The notes beneath the pieces were generated by a model. The model had not been told where the DNA came from and did no database searches. It saw only the letters and a program-made list of their open reading frames with translations. A DNA stretch of 37,500 nt from the NCBI GenBank assembly GCA_016946835.1, contig JACVTC010000056.1:485001-522500 (forward strand). Direction: 5' to 3'. A program made the position numbers and the translations under genes. Below are positions 24,293-36,988 of the stretch, piece after piece (the stretch's first letter is position 1; the number at the start of each line of letters is the position of its first letter). This DNA is from Neocallimastix lanati (nom. inval.). Its lineage: Eukaryota > Neocallimastigomycota > Neocallimastigomycetes > Neocallimastigales > Neocallimastigaceae.

Positions 24293-26765
24293 ATGAATAG
24301 TAATATACTAATTAAATGTATTTCAAATAATAATTTTACTGCTATTGATATTGAATCAAACAGTTTAAAGTTAGTAAATATTTAATATTGACAAAATATC
24401 AATAAAGTATAATTTAAAATGTTAAATCATCATTTTTTTATACATATTCTATTATAAAGGTTACCTTATGAACATAAAATAAAGTATTTAAAACGAATAA
24501 TTTGCAAAAAGAAAAATGATTATTATGTTGATTTAAATGAGTTTAGTGATAACATTATAAAAAAAAATAAAGTTACTGCTATTGTAGAGTTTTCTAATAT
24601 AAATGAATATTTCAAATTTTCAAATGGTATTCAATTTATTAAATGCCATTATAATGAAGAAAATCAATATAATATAATGAATATGTACAATTATATTACA
24701 AGTAATATTGAAAATATTAAATATTATCAAATAAATGATTTAAATAAATGTTTTGAAGATAGTACAATTATATATAGTTAAGTTAAATATTATAATACAT
24801 TAAAAATAAAATAAAATATTATAAAATCGTACTTTTTTTTTATTAAATTAAAATACTATTTTAAATTAATTAGGTAATTTCCAAAAGCGAGAGGATGAAC
24901 AAACAGAAAATAATAATAGTTTTGTAATTTATTTTATTCTTATATTAGTTCTAGTTGTATTAATTATTGGTACAATAGTTTTCGCAGTAATACATAGAAA
25001 ACAAGATAAAAAAAAAGAACAAAAAGAAATAGAAAATAATAAGGTCAATAAAAATGAAAAAAGTAAGGATGAAGAAAAATCAGTGAAAGACAAAAATAAA
25101 TTGGAAACAGAAATGTCAAATAGTAGTTTAGACAACGAGCAAGATATAACAGAAAAAGGAGAATCAAGTAATTTCAACTTGATGAAGAATGCATTAAATG
25201 AAAATGATCAAACTAAAATAAACAATGACGATCCATTAAATTTATCAAATGATTATTATTATAAAGATTATTGCCAGAAAAGTCCAATATTATATAATAA
25301 CAAAAAAAATAATATTACGTTTGATTATAAAAATATGAATAATAATAATAAAAATAATTTATTACCAATGAGTAATCGACCACATTCAAAGCAAAATAGA
25401 ATATCAGTAAATCCAAATTGTTTACCTGAAATAAAAATTAGACCAGAATCACTAATGCTTGAAGAAGAACTAGCAAAGGAAGTATCGCGAATATTTAAAA
25501 ACTACGATGAATCTTTTAGATATTCGAAAACTTCATTCAAATCATTTGATCCAAGCCCATCTCATAGAATTAATAAAAGCCAAACAAAAGATTTAGAATC
25601 AAGTTCTAAAAGAAGTTCAAAAAATTTACAATTAAATAGATTATCTAAAAATATAAAAAGAAAAAAAGGTAAAAATGCAGTTCAAAAAAGAATTAGTAAT
25701 AATAGATCGTTAATAATATTACCAATAGAATCTGAATTATCATCAAACAGAAATTCATTATTGGATAATAAAAGAATTAGTTTTATTCAAAAAGGTACAT
25801 ATTCACATAGTAAAAGTGAATATTATTTCGATCATAATACTGAATCACCTGATTCAGAATTATCATCAGAAATATCACAAGTATCACCATTTAGTAATTC
25901 AAATTCTACTGATTCACCTATATCAGCGACATTAACAACCCCAACTGATGGTAATATATCAATTGATATTTCAAATATGAATGTTAGAAGTAAGAATAGA
26001 ATGAGTAAAAATGCTGTTAAAACAAAAAGTAGCATATATCAAATACAACAAATGCCTCATACAATTCAATATAATGAAGCAAGTAGATATGATTCAATCA
26101 ATATTATGATAGAAAATGCTGACGATTCAACAGCTGATGAATGTTCAGTAGTAATTCAAGTTAATGAAAATGAAGATAATAATAATAACACAAAGTCAGA
26201 ATTAAACAATAATAAAAATGAAAATAGTACAAATGATGAAAATAAAGATTTAAATATAAATAATGAAAATAGTAAATTAATGATAGTAACTAAACAAAAT
26301 AATAATAAAGAAAAATTAAAAAAGGAAGTATCAAGCTCTTCATCTGTAACATATGATGTTTGTGAATCTGTATTTGAAGAAAGTGAAAATGAAAAAGATG
26401 AAAATGTTAAATGTTTAATGAGTCCTGTATGTGAAAGTGATCATATAAGTGATAATAAAATAGAAATTATAGATAAATTACATCTTAACCAAGATGAAAT
26501 AAGCATTAAAAAAAGAAATAGCAGTCAATTTTCAGTTAATCTAGAGTGTAAAGAAGATGAAGAAAAATATGAGAAAAGTTCTAATAATAGTAGTAATTGT
26601 GACCTTCATCAAGAGAATACTAATACAGAAATGATACAAAATAAAAGAAATACATTTGGATTCTTTGACATTAATTCAAAAGATGCATTAAGAACCCTGA
26701 ATGAGAATATAAATAAAAGGATGACATTATCAAATCAAAAAGATTCTCAAGATATGAATAATTAA
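24293..26765 (+). CDS. Single-pass membrane protein with long low-complexity cytosolic tail, 761 aa
   Basis: Exons 24293-24369, 24460-24776 and 24874-26765 total 2286 nt in frame; the introns are GT-AG (donors GTTAGT and GTTAAG). Residues 1-147 form a moderately hydrophilic N-terminal domain that I do not recognise. Residues about 148-172 (SFVIYFILILVLVVLIIG onward) are a clear membrane helix followed by a basic stop-transfer HRKQDKKK. The remaining 590 residues are Asn/Ser/Lys/Glu-rich with basic clusters and many SxxE or SP sites, typical of a disordered, phosphorylated cytosolic tail. No signal peptide is visible at this start. Either the helix is a signal anchor with the N-terminus outside, or a short upstream exon (ATG at 24203) supplies the beginning. 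A sensor or receptor-like role is only a guess from topology. Confidence 0.7.
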
Positions 26766-26811
26766 TAAATATATTTTATTTTTGACAAAATTTGTAAAAT
26801 TAAAATTATTA

Positions 26812-26850
<39 letters not shown>

Positions 26851-27464
26851 GTAAATTACGTTTGATTAATAATGTAAATGTTTATAAAAATGTAAATGTA
26901 TTTAGATTTACTATACTGTAATTAAATAGTAAAAGTTGATAAAAAAAAATAAATCATCATAATAATCCATAATATAATTAATTAATTAATTTATTTATTA
27001 ATAAAAAATATATATTATCAATAATACACTATTTATTAATTTTATATAATAAAATAATATTATTTTAAATTTTTGACTTATAAAGATTTTTCTATTTAAT
27101 AAAATATTAAAAAAAATAAGAATAAATATAATCAATAACGGAAAACATATAATAACGACCTTTAAAAAAAATAATAAAATTAAAAATAAAATTAAAAATA
27201 AAAGTAACAAAATAATATAAATATTATTACAAGAAAGAAAAATTGTTATATATAAAATATATAATTTATAAATATAAATTTATAAAGAAAGTAATATATA
27301 AATATTATTTATTTTTAAATAAAGAAAACAATTAAAAAATATTATAAAAAATAATTTTCGAAAATTTATTTTTAATAAATTTTAAATTATGAAAGTTTTT
27401 TTTTCTCTCTTTAGAAAATAAAAAATATAATAAAATAAAATATAAATATAAATAATATTCAAAA
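26766..27464. other. Intergenic spacer with (AAAT)n
   Basis: About 700 nt of A/T-rich DNA holding an (AAAT)n tetranucleotide repeat at 26812-26850 and A-rich runs just upstream of the GGA start. It carries the GGA promoter. No credible gene is present, and the 70-codon minus-strand frame at 26998-27210 is only hydrophobic AT noise. Confidence 0.65.
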
Positions 27465-28169
27465 ATGATGAACATATTGATGAGACCTCCAAATCCATTG
27501 GATGATATTGTTGGTAAATTTCAAAGAATATAAATGTTTTTTATTAAGAAATGTATGAATTAAAATAAATTGAATGATATTGAATTTTTAATAATTTATT
27601 ATAATGAATAATAGAAAGAGCATGTAATCCAGCCTTGTATGAACCAAACCTTGCTTTAAATATGGAAATTTGTGATATTATTAATACAAAAAAGAAGAAT
27701 TAGTAAGTCAATATAAATATTTTAATAAAATTAAAAGTAAAAATTATTGAATATAATAATCATTAATCATATATAAATAATTAAAAAAAAAATGTATAAT
27801 AAATATCTTCTATTAATATTAATATAAATATTTAGTCCAAGATTTGCAGCAATTGCAATTGTCAATAAAGTCAACAGTAGAAACCCAACAGTATCTCTTC
27901 TTGCACTCAGTGTAAAATATTTATAATCTATATATATATATATTTTTATATAAATAAACGAAAATAATGTTTATTTATGTTTATTTTATTAAAATGGAAA
28001 TTTGATTTTGTATAAATACTATTTTTTTAAAAATATTAATATTAATATTATTATAATAAAAAGTTACTTGATCACTGTGTTAAGAATTGTGGTTATCCGT
28101 TTCATTTACAAATTTCAACAAAGGAATTTTTAAATGAATTAGTTAGAAGATTTCCAAGTCAACCACCTG

Positions 28170-28232
<63 letters not shown>

Positions 28233-28880
28233 TTTTATTTATTAAAATTATCTTCATTATTTATTAATTATATTTCTATTGTTATTTTATTAAAATTGTA
28301 AATATTAATATTTACTACAATGTATTATCGTTTTAATATATATTACAATATAAATAAAAGCTCGGTTATAATCCTGTTGAAAGTAGAATTTTGGAATTAA
28401 TTGAACAATGGAATTGCACTTTATGTGAGAATTCAAGACATAAGGAAGATTTTAAAAATATTGTTGAAATTAAGAAATTGTTGAGATTCCGTGGTAATTA
28501 ATTTAATATAAATTATAGAATATATTTATTTTATTATTTACAATTACAATATTTATTTTATATTATATTGTATTTTATTATATTATGCTATGTTAAATTT
28601 TATATATTATATTAAAAAAGGATATCGTTTTCCAAAATTATCAAAGGAAGTTATTGCTGTTATGAATCCAAATTCAGTAAGTAGTAATATTTTTATAATA
28701 AAAATTATTATATCCACTGTAAAAAGGATATATTCAGTAATAATATTTATTATTTTTTTATTGTATTAATAACTTATAAATTTGTAATATATATTAGGTT
28801 TTAAAAACTGAAGAAGAATTAGAAGAAGAAGATCAAACAGCAAACGCAGCTGTAATTATTAATATAAATATAAATGCCAT

Positions 28881-28913
<33 letters not shown>

Positions 28914-31629
28914 TATATTTTTTCAAAATATTAACTTTAAAAAAATTAATTTTATTATTAATTAAATAACAAAAGAAATTGGATGAACTTTTAAGAAGAG
29001 GTACACCAGCTGATCTTGAAGCTGCAAATGATTTAATGAAAATTATGGCTGGATATGTAAATTAATAAACAACAATAAATATAAAAATGAATAATTAATA
29101 TATATAGTAATTAATATTATTAAAATATATAGGATAGAGAAGCTATTCCAGATTATAAGAAACAAGTTTCTGATGACTTACAAAAAATTGAAGAAAAAGC
29201 AATGGAATTAAATAATCGTCTTGGAGAAAATTGCAAGCCTCACGAATTATCCCAACCTGATATTCAAGTATTATAGAATAGTAATTATATGATAAAATAA
29301 AATTCTATATTAATTTTAATTTAATTTTAAAGGATTTAGTTGCATCTTGTAAAGCTGCTCAACCAAAAATTCAAGTTTGGGTCACTGAAACTGAAAACGA
29401 GGAAAGAATTGGTATTTAATTATATAATTTTTTAAAAAATATATTGAAAATAAATATTGAAAATCTAAAATTTTAATATTCATTTATTATTTATTAATAA
29501 TCATAAAAAAAATATAATAAAATAAAAATAAAATGAAATAAAATAAAATTAAAAAAAAAAAAAAAATAAAAAAAAAAAAAAATAATAAAAAAAAAAACAA
29601 TTATTAGCTTATTTATTATCATTAAATGATACTTTAAATGTTGTATTGAAGAAGTACGATGATATTAAGAATGGAAAGAAGGTTGAAGAAGAATTTATTG
29701 AAGCTCCTTCTGAAGCTGTTAAACATCAAAAAGAAGAACAAGAACAAATTGAAAAGCAGAAAGAAGAAGAGAATCAAGCTCCTCTTATTGATTTCGACAG
29801 TGATCCAATAGATATGTCAAATCAACAAAATAATGTACAAGCTAGTATTCCACCAAGTGGTTCAAACAGTAATATAATTTATTTTATAGATATTTTAATA
29901 TACTCCAAATTCATCTTTATTAATTATACAATTATAATTATCATTTATAATTTATACCAAAAAAACAATAATCAGATTCATTACTTGATGACCTTACTGG
30001 ATTAAGCTTTACAGTAAATATTGAATTGAAATAATATCAAAAAACATTTATAATTATTTGAAATAATAATATTTACAAAACTAATATAATTTTAGGATAT
30101 TGATAAATCTTTTGGAGTTGGGGGTAGTATTGCTCTTACATTAACACCACCAGTACAAAGAAAAGGTAATAATAATAATTATTATTTTAAAAATTAATTA
30201 ATTGAGTATGTTGTTTCTTAATAAAATTACAAAAATTAATTATTTTATAAAATAGAACCAATGGCACCATCAACAAACAGTCCTTACGTTGTTCCAAATA
30301 TTTATCAAGCTAATAAAAACCAACAAAATGGTATAATATATATTATTATTATCTCGTTTTACTTTATTTTATTTTATTTTTTGGAATTAAAACATGTACT
30401 CATTATTTTGCTAATAAAATTTAAAATTTAAAAGATATATTTAATTTATCATGGAATGATGTCGAAAAAGAAAATCCAGCATCATCTAGTTCTTCTGCTC
30501 CAGTAAATAGTTCATCATCCAATGCACAAACTGTAAATAATTTATTGGATTTGGATATTCCAAGTATGAATAATAATAATATACCCGAAACAAACAAAAA
30601 CGATAATAATAATAATAATAATAATAATGCTGAAGATAATAATGATATATGGGAATTCCAAACAGTACCAGGTATATATATATATATATAATGTAAAATA
30701 TAATTAATAATAATTTTTATTTTAATTACTATTATTATTGTAATTATTTATTATATTTTATATATTTATTATATTATATTACATTATAATAATTTATTCT
30801 TATTTTTATTTTTAATAATTTATTTATTTATTTTAAATTTAATGATTAAATTTTTAAAAATTAAATAAATTGAATTAAAATTAAAATTATAAATAACAGT
30901 TCAAAATCCAGGTAAATTAAAATAATACTCATTTATTTATATATTATTTTAGTAATTTATATAATTTTTTATTATAATAAAAGAATATTATAAATTAATT
31001 TATAAATCTATTTTTTTTATATAAAACCATTTTTTATTTTATTTCTAAAGTTGCTGAATTTGAACAAAATGGTTTAAAAATAAAAATGGAACAAACTAAA
31101 GTTGAAAATAATATTCATGATTTTGAAGTATATTTATCTAATATGAAAGATCATGATATGGAAAATCTTATTTTCCAAGGTATTAAATTAAATAAAACTA
31201 ATAATATTTAATGAAACAAATAAAAATTTTTTAAAATAATTATATAATGTATTTATAATGTAATTAATGAATATATTTAAATATTTTATACTTTTAATTA
31301 AAAAAATTTATATATATTATTAAAGTTGCTGTTCCAAAGTCTATGCAATTAAAGCTTAGTGCATTATCATCTAATGTTGTTCCAGCACAATCTAATGAAA
31401 AAGTTCATCAATCTCTTTCAATATTAAACAAAAATAATGTAAGTATATAATGTTTTAATTAAATAATATGATATTATTTATTAAAATCATATATTTATAT
31501 ATAATTATATATATATATATTTCCTCCCGAATATTTATATTATAATAGGATAATATTAAAGTTAGATTTAGAATACAATATATTATTAATAATGAAAAGG
31601 TTTTAACCCAAGGAGATTTATCATTTTAA
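27465..31629 (+). CDS. GGA clathrin adaptor (VHS-GAT-hinge-GAE), 19 exons, 623 aa
   Basis: Exons: 27465-27513, 27615-27702, 27836-27911, 28064-28168, 28361-28493, 28621-28676, 28798-28851, 28976-29056, 29133-29267, 29333-29411, 29608-29868, 29976-30013, 30096-30165, 30256-30330, 30435-30671, 30900-30911, 31051-31179, 31326-31438, 31549-31629. All introns are GT-AG, 1872 nt in frame. The VHS domain (about 8-165) has LLALSLLDHCVKNCG. The GAT domain (about 185-310) starts LDELLRRGTPADLEAANDLM, the Arf-GTP-binding signature of GGAs. The hinge has clathrin-box-like LIDFD and LLDLD plus acidic/aromatic NDIWEF. The GAE ear (about 520-623) starts FEQNGLKIKM and ends EKVLTQGDLSF. GGAs are monomeric Arf-dependent adaptors sorting cargo from the trans-Golgi to endosomes. 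The very high exon count is notable for a fungus. Exon 16 is a 12-nt microexon. Confidence 0.95.
28173..28230. repeat. (TTA)n microsatellite in GGA intron 4
   Basis: About 19 copies of a trinucleotide repeat directly after the donor GTATTT at 28169. The repeat enlarges this intron to 192 nt but leaves both splice sites intact. Confidence 0.9.
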
Positions 31630-31951
31630 TTTTTAAAACGATCCAAAAAATAAATAAATAAAATGTTATTATTTAATAATAATATATATACATAAATATA
31701 AATTAAAACAGGTCTTTAATATATTAATAATTAAATATATGTAACTCTCAAAATTACATTATTAATACAATATTAAATATTAATAAAAAAAATCTAACAT
31801 ATAATAATTATAATAACAATAATATTAATGATAGTAATAAATATAAAAATAAAAATAACAAAAGATTACTTAAATATACGAAGATAAATATTAATAAGTA
31901 ATAATAAATTATTAATATTAGTTAAATTAAAACTAATATTAATAATTTAAA

Positions 31952-31991
<40 letters not shown>

Positions 31992-32413
31992 TATTATAGT
32001 ATTATAATATTAATAAACAAATAAATAAAATAAAGATTATAGCATTTAAAAATAATAATAAAGATTAAGCACCTTTTATACTTTTAAAATTGAATATTGT
32101 ATGCCTTTTTTTTTTTTTTTTTTTTTTTATTTTTTTTTTTTTTAATAAAATTTTATTTAATTTTTAATATTATCATTAATAATTATTTTAATTATATTAT
32201 CAATAATTTCATACATAATATTTATTTATTATTAATACTATTTTTATTTTTATTATTTTTTTTTTTTAAATCTTATTCTCTTTTCTTTCTTATTAAAATA
32301 ATTAATTGAGTAATTTTATTTTTTTTTTTTTTTTCTCATTAATAAATTCTATATAAATATATAGAATAAAAAAAAAAAAAAAAAATTAAACAAAAATATT
32401 TATTATTAAAAGT
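31630..32413. other. Convergent intergenic region, no gene seen
   Basis: The 3' ends of GGA (plus) and the secreted protein (minus) face each other here. The region is A/T-rich with a poly-A tract near 31957-31988 and T tracts near 32105-32145 and 32320. A 70-codon plus-strand frame at 32097-32309 is Phe/Ile/Leu-only sequence from T tracts and is not a gene. Confidence 0.65.
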
Positions 32414-32911
32414 TTATTTACATAAACTGGTAAATTCATTATAAAGATCATTAGAATTGATATCTTCGTAATGACTATCTCCAAGCAATATAGAATTAAG
32501 AATTATTGCTTTAATATTAGTAAATAATATTGATTTACATTTTTCGATGTAGCAAGTATCCTTTACTTTTTCTTTAAGTGCTAATTCATTTTTTAAAGCT
32601 TCATAGATATTGTCATATTCATAAGTTTTTTCAATGGCTGAATGATATGGGCAAAAATCACCATTAGTATCTCTAGCACAATATAAAGTGAGAGATGCTT
32701 TATAAATATCAAATATAGGTTCACTACAAGAAACTGAACCATTTATTATGTCCAAACAATTCTGATGATAACATATATCCGTTGGATTATCAAATACTTG
32801 ATTTATACAATTTTGGAAAATTTCAGGGTTTGTACATGATGTATAGCATTTACTGCAAAGTAAAAGTATAATTAAAAATGTGTGAATTGAAAAAAATTTT
32901 ATATAATTCAT
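32414..32911 (-). CDS. Small secreted cysteine-rich protein, 165 aa
   Basis: A single-exon frame starts at 32911. Residues 1 to about 21 form a signal peptide: MNYIKFF, then a hydrophobic IHTFLIILLLC core. The rest is rich in Cys (positions 22, 26, 35, 47, 52, 62, 78, 87, 120, 125 and 164), spaced as for an extracellular disulfide-bonded helical protein. There is no cellulosomal dockerin pattern, catalytic motif or repeat that I recognise. The composition is balanced and clearly coding compared with the flanking AT noise, and the spread of Cys argues against a random frame. Its function is unknown. The gene sits alone on its strand, convergent with GGA. An extra 5' exon cannot be excluded but is not needed. 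Confidence 0.78.
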   Translation of the reverse strand: MNYIKFFSIHTFLIILLLCSKCYTSCTNPEIFQNCINQVFDNPTDICYHQNCLDIINGSVSCSEPIFDIYKASLTLYCARDTNGDFCPYHSAIEKTYEYDNIYEALKNELALKEKVKDTCYIEKCKSILFTNIKAIILNSILLGDSHYEDINSNDLYNEFTSLCK

Positions 32912-33649
32912 TATAAAAAGGTTTATTATAATTATTATTATTATTCAAAAATAAAAAAATAAAAAAATTATAAATTAAAAAAAAAAAAAAAAGAAAAGAT
33001 TATAAAATTTTTATTATTATTATTAGTAGTAGTATTAGTATTATTATTTTTATAAATATTTTATATTATTATTATTATTATTATTAATCATTATGCTGAT
33101 TAAATTAAAAAAATTATAATTTCTATACTATTTAAAAATCACTCATACCTTAATAAAAGAATTAAATAATAATGAAATATCTCGTATCCCAAAATATAAA
33201 TAATATTAAGTAATAAATGATTAATAAAATTAATCATTTATTAAATTTTTAAATATATATATATATATATATTTTTTTTATAAATTAATTGATAATATTT
33301 ATAAAAAGTCTTACATGTTAAACTTTAATTATAACCTTTTAAAAGTGTAATTATTAAGTATAATTATTAAAAATTAAAGAAACATTATATTTTATATTAA
33401 CATGTATTTTTTAATTATTTTTTTTTTAAATATGTTAACTATTATTTAAACTAAAACGAAAAGTTTAAAAAATTACTGAAAATTAATATAAAACTACTTT
33501 TATATTATATATTTAAAAAAAAGTAAATATATATAAAAAATATGTAATTAATTTTATTAGTATTAAATCTTAAGTATTAATAATAATAATAATTATAATA
33601 ATAATAATAATAACAATAATAATAATAATAATAATATAAAATTATATCT

Positions 33650-33890
33650 TAATTTTTTTTTTGAACTAATTATATGTAATTAATAATAATAAAGCTTTTA
33701 TAAATATTTTTAAATACAACTGTATTTAAATATAATGTAAAAAGTTTTAATTAAATATTATTATAAAGATTAATAATAATAATAATAATAATTATGAATA
33801 TTATTTTTTTTTTTTTAAACTAATTATATGTAATTAATAATAAAGCCTTTCTAAATATTTTTAAATAAAATTGTATTTTAAACACAAAAT
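33650..33890. repeat. Two diverged tandem copies, about 154-bp period
   Basis: A block beginning CTAATTATATGTAATTAATA near 33665 and running through TAAATATTTTTAAATA is repeated near 33819 with small substitutions and indels. Both copies are followed by an A-rich segment ending in AAGTTT. The match runs about 80 nt, and the rest of the period is filled by simple repeats. Confidence 0.6.
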
Positions 33891-33948
33891 AAGAAGTTTC
33901 AAATATAATAAAAATATAATTCTTTGTATCATAAAGAAGTTGACAATA

Positions 33949-34015
33949 ATGAAATTTTATGACAATAACCAATTTCTACTATTAATTTTTATAATGTTGC
34001 TTAAATTCAACAATG
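33949..34015 (+). pseudogene. Orphan signal-peptide exon, rest of gene not found
   Basis: An ATG at 33949 encodes MKFYDNNQFLLLIFIMLL and then KFNN, a convincing secretion signal, and it stops at a splice donor (G|GTATAA at 34015/34016). Downstream is a repeat array (34041-34291). The only in-phase acceptor I found nearby (ag at 34389-34390) opens a Lys/Phe-rich frame that does not look like a protein domain and ends within about 120 nt. It may be the remnant of a secreted-protein gene broken by repeat expansion, or a chance frame. Confidence 0.3.
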
Positions 34016-34040
34016 GTATAATATATCTAAATTTATATAA

Positions 34041-34291
34041 ATAAATAAACAAATAAATAAATTATAAATAATAAATAAATAAATAAATAAAAAATAAATA
34101 AATAATTAAATAATTAAATAATAAATAAATAAATAATAAATAATAATTAATAAATAATAAATAATAGATATTAAATAATAAATAAATAATAATTATAAAT
34201 AATAAATAATAAATAAATAATAAATAACAAATAATAAATAATAAATAATAAATAAATAATAAATTAATAATAAATAATAATAAATAAATAA
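34041..34291. repeat. TAAA/TAATAAA-type satellite
   Basis: Irregular mixture of TAAA, TAAATAA and TAATAAA units. It is related in sequence to the cleaner heptanucleotide array at 15696-15940. Minus-strand Tyr/Leu/Ile frames here are by-products of the repeat. Confidence 0.8.
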
Positions 34292-34889
34292 TACACGTAC
34301 ATTTCAATATATATAAATTTATTCAATATTTTATTTTATTATAAAAAAAGAATAAAAATTATTTTGATTAAATTTTAATTTTAAATAAAGTGGAAAATTT
34401 TGTGTTACGTTATAAATTAAAAAAACTTTTTTTTCATATTTTTAAAAAAATTAAAATTTTTTTTATTCAGATTTTTTTTTTTTTTTTTTTTAAAATTTGA
34501 CATTAAATTTATTTATTAAAATATTGTATATATTAAAAATCAATAAATTATGTTATTTTAAAATAAAAAACAAAATAAAAAAATTAATTTTAAACTGTTT
34601 ACCAGAAACATTTTCATAAATATAATATCAGAATACAAAATATAAAGAAGAGTTAAATAGAACTTTTAAAAATGAATTTTTTTTTTAAATATTTTTTTTA
34701 TTGTCAATTTAATAATTAAATTTATTTTTTTTTTTTTGATTATTCTTTAATAAAAAATTATATATTATAATAATTAAAATAATAAAAATAATTATAATTA
34801 ATTATAATTAATTATAATTATATTTATAATAATAAAAATAATTATAATAATTAATTATAATAATAATAAAAATAATAATAATAATTAAT

Positions 34890-34937
<48 letters not shown>

Positions 34938-34981
34938 TAACTATAATAATAATAATAATATATAAAAAAATAAAATTAAGT

Positions 34982-36928
34982 ATGTCTATTATAAAAACAG
35001 ATGATAATATAAATAACCTTATTACCAATAATTCATTAACAGAAGAACAATTTGATTTAATGTTAAATCAAACTGTTAATTCTGATATATTTCAAATTTC
35101 CAGTTTACAATTTAATATTTCATCAGATCATTCCAAAGATTTAGAAATATATGAACCTCCTGAAACTAGTATTGAAAAAATAAAACAGGAATTAAATGAT
35201 ATGAATTTTTTTGAGGAATCAAATGAAAATCATTTTCAGGAATATGATAGTGTAGGAAATGTTGATAATATTGATGTAAATTTAGATTTGATAAATGATA
35301 GAATATTAAATTCAGATTTGAAGAATGATTTGAATGAGATTTCGATATCTACAGAATCTTATTCGATTCTAAATAATAATAATATTATTAATAATGACGA
35401 TATTTATAAAAGTAGTATCAACGACAACGATAATAATAACTGTAAAAATAATAATATATATTTTGATGAATCTAATATATCAAGAATTTCAACCACTGAA
35501 TTTTTAAAATCAGAATTAAATAATAATTCTTTAAATGATATAATAAAGATTGGTAATCGTAAATCATTGATAGAAATATATGAGAAGAATAAATCAATAG
35601 ATTCAATACAAAGTATTAAAATTAATAATTCCTTAAATTTATCTTTATCAAATTCATTTGATGCTGAACGTAACACTTCAAAAGATACAATTAAAGCAAT
35701 ATCAAAATCACCAGAAAACGATTTTTCATTTCAAAATGAACATTCAATAATAGGAAATTCAGAAAAAAATCAATCTCAACATATTGTTATGAATGATATA
35801 AATAATTCTGGTGTATCATCAATATTACTTTCTAAGTCAAGAAATAGTAAGGATCATAATTCTTTATTATTTGATAAAAAAGATATAAAAGAAAATAACT
35901 ATGAAAAAAAACAAAATGATTTAAATAATAGTAATCAAAAATTAACAAAACCTCCATTGCCTTCAAATTATATATCTTCTCAATCAACTATTTTAGATAG
36001 TTCTATAATTAATAATAATGAAATTTTAAATAAAAATCAAAATTCATTACCGAACATGGATAAAACTGATTCTCTTAATAAATCCACTATAAGTGAAAAT
36101 GGTGCTAATAATTTAATTAATAATTCAACATTAAATAAAGTCAATGAAACTTCTAATGTTAATATTCTTAACAGAAGTCAGTCATCAAATAAATCGTTGT
36201 TAAATAACATAGTAGAAGAAAGTAATATAAATTCTTTAAATAAAAGTCAATCATCAAATAGATCTTTGGTCAATAATATTATTGAAAAAAATAATAATAA
36301 AAGCGATATTTTTAATAAAAGTCATAATAGTAAAAGCCCTTTGAAAAAAGAATTAACATCATCTACTCTTTATACAAAAGAACAAAATAGTTTACACGAT
36401 ATAGTAAATTATCATGACGTATCCTTTGATAAACACAGTATCTATGAATATATTAATAATATGAATAAAGAAAATAATACGAGTATGACTGACACTAGTA
36501 TCTATAATTGTATTTTTAATATTAAGCCTGAAAAGATAATTAGTCAAAATATAAACGATAAATTGGATATTAATGATTTAAATGTTGAACCTATGAACAA
36601 CATAAAAAATTCAGATGTTAATCCTCAAGATAATGTTAATAATGAAAGTATTAATAACAATAACAATGAAAGTATTGATAAAACTAAGAATAATATAAAT
36701 AGTAATAATATTAATAAAAATAATAACGTCAGTGATGATAAGACCTGTACCGATGATAATAATAATATTATTCATAATAGTATAAGTAATAAAGATAATA
36801 TTAATAAAAGTATAAATAAGTTTTCATTTTCTAATTCTAAAGAATTAATAAATGAAAATACCAAAAGTACATTGAATAATTCTTCAATAAATAAAAACAA
36901 TATATCAGTCTTATCTAAAGATTTATCT

Positions 36929-36988
<60 letters not shown>

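Larger units (their letters stand above)
32912..34981. other. Divergent intergenic region rich in repeats
   Basis: About 2 kb between the secreted-protein start and the Asn-rich gene start. It contains TTA/ATA repeats (near 33010-33090, 33578-33636 and 34891-34936), the 154-bp-period duplication at 33650-33890, an orphan signal-peptide exon at 33949-34015, and a TAAA-type satellite at 34041-34291. No complete gene is seen. Confidence 0.65.

Noticed and set aside
34062-34307. 81-codon Tyr/Leu/Ile minus-strand frame
   Set aside because: It is a product of the TAAA-type satellite, not a protein.
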